Below, piece after piece: positions 8,102 to 11,756 of a stretch of 11,756 nt of DNA; the first letter of the stretch is position 1; every line of letters begins with the position of its first letter. Source of the stretch: UMGS1279 sp045534095 (GTDB taxonomy: Bacteria; Bacillota; Clostridia; Oscillospirales; Acutalibacteraceae). The notes below the pieces were generated by a model. That model saw only the letters and a list, made by a program, of their open reading frames with translations. It had not been told where the DNA came from and made no database searches. The DNA is taken from positions 1-11,756 of the forward strand of contig JAZSJA010000101.1 in the NCBI GenBank assembly GCA_045534095.1, given 5' to 3'. The position numbers and the translations under genes are program-made.

Positions 8102-9998
8102 AAATGATTTATCGCAAAAAATCAAAATTTTCCTAAAAACAGTATGCTTGGTTCTTTGTTTAGTGATAGCTGTTTCGTCTTTTTCGGCCTGTAGTAAAAC
8201 AATCACAACTGCAGAAAAAACTTCCTCTGGGAACTCTATATCAGACGAAGGCTCTTCTGAAGAAAACAACGATGAGGAAAATTCATCCGAAGAATTTGAA
8301 GATGAAGAAAATTATGATGAAATAATTGATGATTATTATGATGAAGATTTGGAAATCGATGATTACTATGATGAAGATTACTACGAGGAAGATTACTATT
8401 ACGATGATGAGCCTGAAATAGTAAATTTAAAGGTTTACAACTCTCGCACCCCCATAAATGATAACTATATGGGTATGAATGCAACTGTATGGCATACCTT
8501 TGGTTTTATGGATGATGGTAGAAAATACACAGATGAAATGTTGGAAATCGAGCTTAACCGTTTGGACGAAATGGGCTTTATGAATATGCGTACAAACTTT
8601 TATCCTTCATGGCTTTGGAATGGTGGAGAATTCGATTTTAATGCACCCAGAATGAAGGAGTTTTTGGAATATTGTACAGCTCTTCAAAAGCGTGGAAAAA
8701 GCGTTATGTATAACCAAATGTGGTATATGTCAATGCTTACAAATGTTTCCACAGCTCGTTCAGATGGTTATTTAAACGGTTTTGGTGAAGATAAATATGG
8801 CGAACAAGCATCTTTTTCTGATTGCATAGCAACTGAATTTAAATTAACCGGTAGCGAATCACCTAAAGAAGCAGGTATGGGCGATAGAAGACCGGGTATT
8901 AATGTAAAGTTTTATGAAGATAATGTAACTGATTATTTTAATAGACTTGCAGTTTCTTCACTCAGATATGGCGTTTTCATTTCAAATGTTCTAAAAACGG
9001 CTAAAGCGCACGGTGTAAATAATATTGATTATATTTTGTATTTCACCGAGCCTTCGTATTATCATTATACTCCGGGCGATAATAAAGGCCCTCATGAACA
9101 GGAATACATATTTATTTGTCGTACAATACGTAACGTGCTTGATAAAACAGGTGTGGCAAAAGGCGTTAAACACGTCGGTCCAAATCAAGGACACATTACC
9201 GCCGGCGATGGTTTGCTTAAATATATTGTTGAAAAAGATCCCGATTTATTTGATATTTTAACGTCACATTTTTATCCTATGACTAATGATGCTACGGCTG
9301 ATGTGTATTATGATTACAGTTATGAGGCTATTGGTAATTATCGTGCTACTATGGAAAAAGCGGGATTATGGGGTAAAAAAGAGTTTTGGCAAGATGAAAT
9401 GGCGGCAAAACAAAACAACGTAACCCCTAAACGCCAAAAACAGGTTGAAGTTTTAGGACCTCAAACTATAATATCAGCAATTTGTTCTCAGCAAATGGGA
9501 GTGGACAATATTCTTTTTTGGCAGGCCTTTGACCAAGCCTTTATAAATTATAGAGAAAACGCTTCAGAGTTTACGGATGGCATTCATATTACAGGAGTTT
9601 GTCCATCACTTTTTGTTTCGTCAACACCCTATAAAATGTATTACTCTGTTGGTTTATTTACGCGTTATAATAACTCAAAAGGCGGTAAAGCAATTGCTAC
9701 CTCAACAGGAGTATCTCAAGAGTATACAGGTGTTTATATTGGGGCTACCGAATTACCTGATGGCAACGTAACTATAACTGTTGTAAGTCTTAATATCGAT
9801 TCAACCGAAATAACAATTGAGTTTGATAAACCAATTGGTAAAGATCTACACCGTCATGTTGAGGATACTTTACATCGTGTGCCTAAAACATTCGATCCAA
9901 TTTCATATGCTGATTGTTCCTTTAAGGATGTTCAAACTACCCTTAAGGATACTATTGATCCCTTTGCAGTACATATTTACACAACCTGCAAATATTAA
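8091..9998 (+). CDS. Surface lipoprotein glycoside hydrolase, clan GH-A type (GH39-like)
   Basis: A 635-residue protein. Residues 12-33 are a lipoprotein signal ending FSAC, with Cys34 the likely lipidation site; Phe at -3 is atypical. Residues about 52-108 are an extremely Asp/Glu/Tyr-rich linker. From about 115 a TIM-barrel-like domain follows: 'MGFMNMRTNF' early, then 'ILYFTEP' with Glu320 as putative acid/base, 'TSHFYP' at 391-396, 'FWQDE' with Glu436 as putative nucleophile, and 'ILFWQAFDQ' at the expected eighth strand. It ends in a beta-sandwich closing 'DPFAVHIYTT'. This order is that of clan GH-A retaining hydrolases, nearest in style to GH39/GH51. The family and substrate cannot be fixed by eye. 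The next gene has a homologous catalytic domain. The start is supported by GGGGAGG 4 bases upstream, inside the end of the preceding gene. The enzyme should sit on the outer membrane face, next to the scaffold protein encoded upstream. Confidence 0.87.
   Translation: MKSRNDLSQKIKIFLKTVCLVLCLVIAVSSFSACSKTITTAEKTSSGNSISDEGSSEENNDEENSSEEFEDEENYDEIIDDYYDEDLEIDDYYDEDYYEEDYYYDDEPEIVNLKVYNSRTPINDNYMGMNATVWHTFGFMDDGRKYTDEMLEIELNRLDEMGFMNMRTNFYPSWLWNGGEFDFNAPRMKEFLEYCTALQKRGKSVMYNQMWYMSMLTNVSTARSDGYLNGFGEDKYGEQASFSDCIATEFKLTGSESPKEAGMGDRRPGINVKFYEDNVTDYFNRLAVSSLRYGVFISNVLKTAKAHGVNNIDYILYFTEPSYYHYTPGDNKGPHEQEYIFICRTIRNVLDKTGVAKGVKHVGPNQGHITAGDGLLKYIVEKDPDLFDILTSHFYPMTNDATADVYYDYSYEAIGNYRATMEKAGLWGKKEFWQDEMAAKQNNVTPKRQKQVEVLGPQTIISAICSQQMGVDNILFWQAFDQAFINYRENASEFTDGIHITGVCPSLFVSSTPYKMYYSVGLFTRYNNSKGGKAIATSTGVSQEYTGVYIGATELPDGNVTITVVSLNIDSTEITIEFDKPIGKDLHRHVEDTLHRVPKTFDPISYADCSFKDVQTTLKDTIDPFAVHIYTTCKY
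8328..8378 (+). repeat. Short tandem coding repeat in the acidic Tyr-rich linker
   Basis: Two 21-bp near-identical copies (8328-8348 and 8358-8378, one difference seen) at a 30-bp period both encode DDYYDED. Degenerate versions continue to about 8410. The repeat suggests the linker grew by local duplication or slippage, so its length may vary between strains. Confidence 0.65.
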
Positions 9999-10000
9999 GT

Positions 10001-10033
10001 TTTAGGGTTGTCTTTTTTTAAGGCAGCCCTAAA
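10001..10033 (+). terminator. Intercistronic hairpin between the two hydrolase genes, possible terminator or attenuator
   Basis: A 12-bp stem (10001-10012 with 10022-10033, two G-T pairs) begins 3 bases after the stop codon and encloses a 9-nt loop that starts with seven T's. The T-run lies inside the loop and not after the stem, so this is not a textbook intrinsic terminator. Partial termination, transcript processing or 3'-end protection are all possible. Only 61 bases separate the two genes and no convincing promoter is seen, so readthrough into the next gene is likely. Confidence 0.45.
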
Positions 10034-10046
10034 TGCCATTTTTAAC

Positions 10047-10050
10047 GGAG
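10047..10050 (+). promoter_or_regulatory. Ribosome binding site (GGAG) of the last gene
   Basis: GGAG lies 9 bases before the ATG at 10060. It supports that start over the in-frame ATG at 10033, which has no purine-rich site upstream. Confidence 0.6.
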
Positions 10051-10059
10051 ATTTTTATA

Positions 10060-11756
10060 ATGCAAATACTAACCATAAAAAACAAAAAAACTGTGCAAGA
10101 AAACTTCTTAGGTAATGGTGCTATATATCACGGATTCGCTTCAATGCCTGATTCTTTGGGAAGAAATTACAGCGATGAGCTGTGTGATATCGAAGCCGAC
10201 CGCGTAGCGAATATGAAGCTTAAAATCGCTCGCACGTTTTATGGTGCATATGCCTGGGAGCCCGAAACCCAAAGTTGGAACTGGGAAAACGAGTGTATGC
10301 AAGGCTTTTATGCTTGGCTTCAAAGAATGAAGGATAGAGGCATTACCGTTGCCATAAATATTGGTTGGTGGTCGGGTAGCGACCTGACAGGTGATAGCGG
10401 CTCAACCTATGGTGCTTTAAAGGCAGATACCTTTGAAGAATCTTTAATAAAATATGGCGATTGGGTAAGCGAATCTATTCACCAAATCATAGAAGTTCAC
10501 GGCTTTACCAACGTTAAAGTAGTTGTAATATTTACAGAACCCCAAGGGGATTATAATATTTGGCTTGAAGAATTAAAGGCGGCACATAACGCTCTTGTTC
10601 GTGATAACCGCCGCCATTTGGTTAAGCTTATGGGTCCAAACGAAGCGGGCGAGGGCTTGGCGAAAATGGTAAAGTGGGCGGCAGAAAATGCGTCGGAATA
10701 TTTGGATATATATTCCTCTCACCATTATCAATTAGCGGCAGACCTACCTCAAAAATTTAAGCGTACAGGCATTTGTTCTCCTATGGCTAAAATTCCCGGT
10801 GGCAGAGTTCAGCAAACTGTAAAACTTGAAAAGAACACTAATTACACTATGAAAATGGTGGCAGCATTACAAAGCACCGACCTTTTGCACGTTAGCGGTA
10901 ATATTCTTTTTGGCGCTTTTGATACCGCTTTTGGATGCGTGTTAGCGGGAGGTCAACCTACCTCAAGAATATCACTTAATAGTGTAAAAATGCTTGACCC
11001 CGCAGAAATGAGCGAAGAATATAAGGAGTATTCTTTTACCTTTAATTCGGGCGATCACGATGAAGCATATATTTGTTTTTTCTATGACGTAAAACGTCAG
11101 CAACAACATGATCGAACCTTTAACGGAATTGGTTTCCCCGAATGTGAACTTTTTGTAGACAGTATGCATCTTTTTAAAGAGGAAACTAATGAAAATGTAA
11201 TAAAAAATCCCGAATTTAAAGATGGTTATAAGTATTGGGAACGTCAATTTGCAGGCGGACTTTCTGACGCTTATTTTGATTGGTATGAGTGGGGTAAAAA
11301 CGGCGTAAACAATACTCCTAAGGGTAAACCTTATATTTTTGATGAATATAATACTTTATTTAGTAGAGATAATAGCAGATTAGAGCATGGAGCGCAAATC
11401 TGCAACGCGGCGGTCGCTTTAATGAATAGCGGCGTAGCAGGTACTTTAATGTGGACTGTTTTTGACCAACAATGGCCCAACGCAACCGTTACAAGCGATG
11501 ATGCCTTTGTAGATGGTGACCACCGTTGCGGTACAGCACCAACCTTAACTCGCAGTTCAATACCGTATAAATCTTTTTATGCTTTTTCGCTTTTAAGCCG
11601 TTACACAAGCGGAGAAGGCGGCAAGATTTATGAAGGATTTGGTGAAAATAACCTTAATTGTACTATGAACCTATTTCCTGATGGAAATATATCTATTATT
11701 GTGGTTAATTCTAAAGAAATTTCCGATAATTTTACTTTGAATTTTGAAAAAAGTTT
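10060..11756 (+). CDS. Unsecreted clan GH-A-type glycoside hydrolase with CBM-like insertion, 3'-truncated
   Basis: The frame is open from ATG 10060 to the window edge (565 codons, no stop), so the C-terminus is missing. The protein is homologous to the preceding lipoprotein hydrolase. Shared landmarks are an N-terminal 'NFLGNGAIYHGF' (against NYMGMNATVWHTF), 'VIFTEP' with Glu160 as putative acid/base, 'LMGPNEAGEGL', 'SSHHY' at 219-223, 'YIFDEYN' with Glu429 as putative nucleophile, 'TLMWTVFDQQW', and 'IPYKSFYAFSLLSRY' leading into a beta-sandwich. Between His/Tyr 221-223 and Glu429 are about 208 residues, against about 43 in the paralog. The extra stretch (about 235-395) looks like a CBM4/9 jelly roll ('NYTMKMVAAL ... 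YKEYSFTFNS ... ECELFVDSMHLF'). There is no signal peptide, lipobox or membrane segment, so it is probably cytoplasmic and may process imported oligosaccharides. GH39-like is the closest style; exact family and substrate are unknown. Confidence 0.85.
   Translation, partial: MQILTIKNKKTVQENFLGNGAIYHGFASMPDSLGRNYSDELCDIEADRVANMKLKIARTFYGAYAWEPETQSWNWENECMQGFYAWLQRMKDRGITVAINIGWWSGSDLTGDSGSTYGALKADTFEESLIKYGDWVSESIHQIIEVHGFTNVKVVVIFTEPQGDYNIWLEELKAAHNALVRDNRRHLVKLMGPNEAGEGLAKMVKWAAENASEYLDIYSSHHYQLAADLPQKFKRTGICSPMAKIPGGRVQQTVKLEKNTNYTMKMVAALQSTDLLHVSGNILFGAFDTAFGCVLAGGQPTSRISLNSVKMLDPAEMSEEYKEYSFTFNSGDHDEAYICFFYDVKRQQQHDRTFNGIGFPECELFVDSMHLFKEETNENVIKNPEFKDGYKYWERQFAGGLSDAYFDWYEWGKNGVNNTPKGKPYIFDEYNTLFSRDNSRLEHGAQICNAAVALMNSGVAGTLMWTVFDQQWPNATVTSDDAFVDGDHRCGTAPTLTRSSIPYKSFYAFSLLSRYTSGEGGKIYEGFGENNLNCTMNLFPDGNISIIVVNSKEISDNFTLNFEKS

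Noticed and set aside
8328..8378. CRISPR-like short repeat
   Set aside because: The two 21-bp repeats sit in frame within a coding linker, have only 9-bp gaps and encode acidic residues; there is no array.
10033..10035. In-frame ATG at 10033 as start of the last gene
   Set aside because: It overlaps the hairpin, has no ribosome binding site and would not add a signal peptide.
10972..11247. Minus-strand ORF opposite the last gene
   Set aside because: The plus frame here encodes a continuous hydrolase homologous to its neighbour; the minus frame is its shadow.

Overview
The window is AT-rich and gene-dense. All five genes lie on the plus strand, most with strong AGGAGG-type ribosome binding sites. 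Gram-positive style signal peptides, a lipoprotein signal, a C-terminal membrane anchor and CBM-like surface proteins together suggest a low-GC Bacillota, probably a gut- or rumen-type Clostridia. This assignment is inferred from style; no phylogenetic marker gene is present.

Layout. (1) Positions 2-1702 hold the 3' part of a large gene for a protein of repeated beta-rich modules plus a distinctive C-terminal domain. (2) Positions 1703-1895 form a regulatory gap with a GC-rich hairpin, a long AT-rich inverted repeat and a TATAAT box. (3) Positions 1896-4187 encode a secreted paralog of the first protein: a signal peptide, four beta-sandwich modules (the first two a recent tandem duplication) and the same C-terminal domain. 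(4) Fourteen bases downstream, 4202-8101 encodes a 1299-residue membrane-anchored surface protein with about six CBM4/9-like modules and two InlB-B/Flg_new-like repeats. (5) Overlapping it by 11 bp, 8091-9998 encodes a lipoprotein with a very acidic, tyrosine-rich linker and a clan GH-A-like (GH39-like) glycoside hydrolase domain. (6) After a hairpin, 10060 to the window end is a second, homologous glycoside hydrolase. It has no signal peptide and carries a CBM-like domain inserted in its barrel. Its frame has no stop before the window ends.

Working model (inference). This is a carbohydrate-utilisation locus: secreted and membrane-anchored modular binding proteins hold a glycan at the surface, the lipoprotein hydrolase cuts it there, and the unsecreted paralog acts on imported fragments. 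No transporter or regulator lies inside the window and the substrate cannot be named. The most distinctive features are the compartment-split hydrolase pair, its FTEP acid/base motif (Thr where clan GH-A normally has Asn), the in-barrel CBM-like insertion, and the unnamed C-terminal domain shared by the first two proteins.
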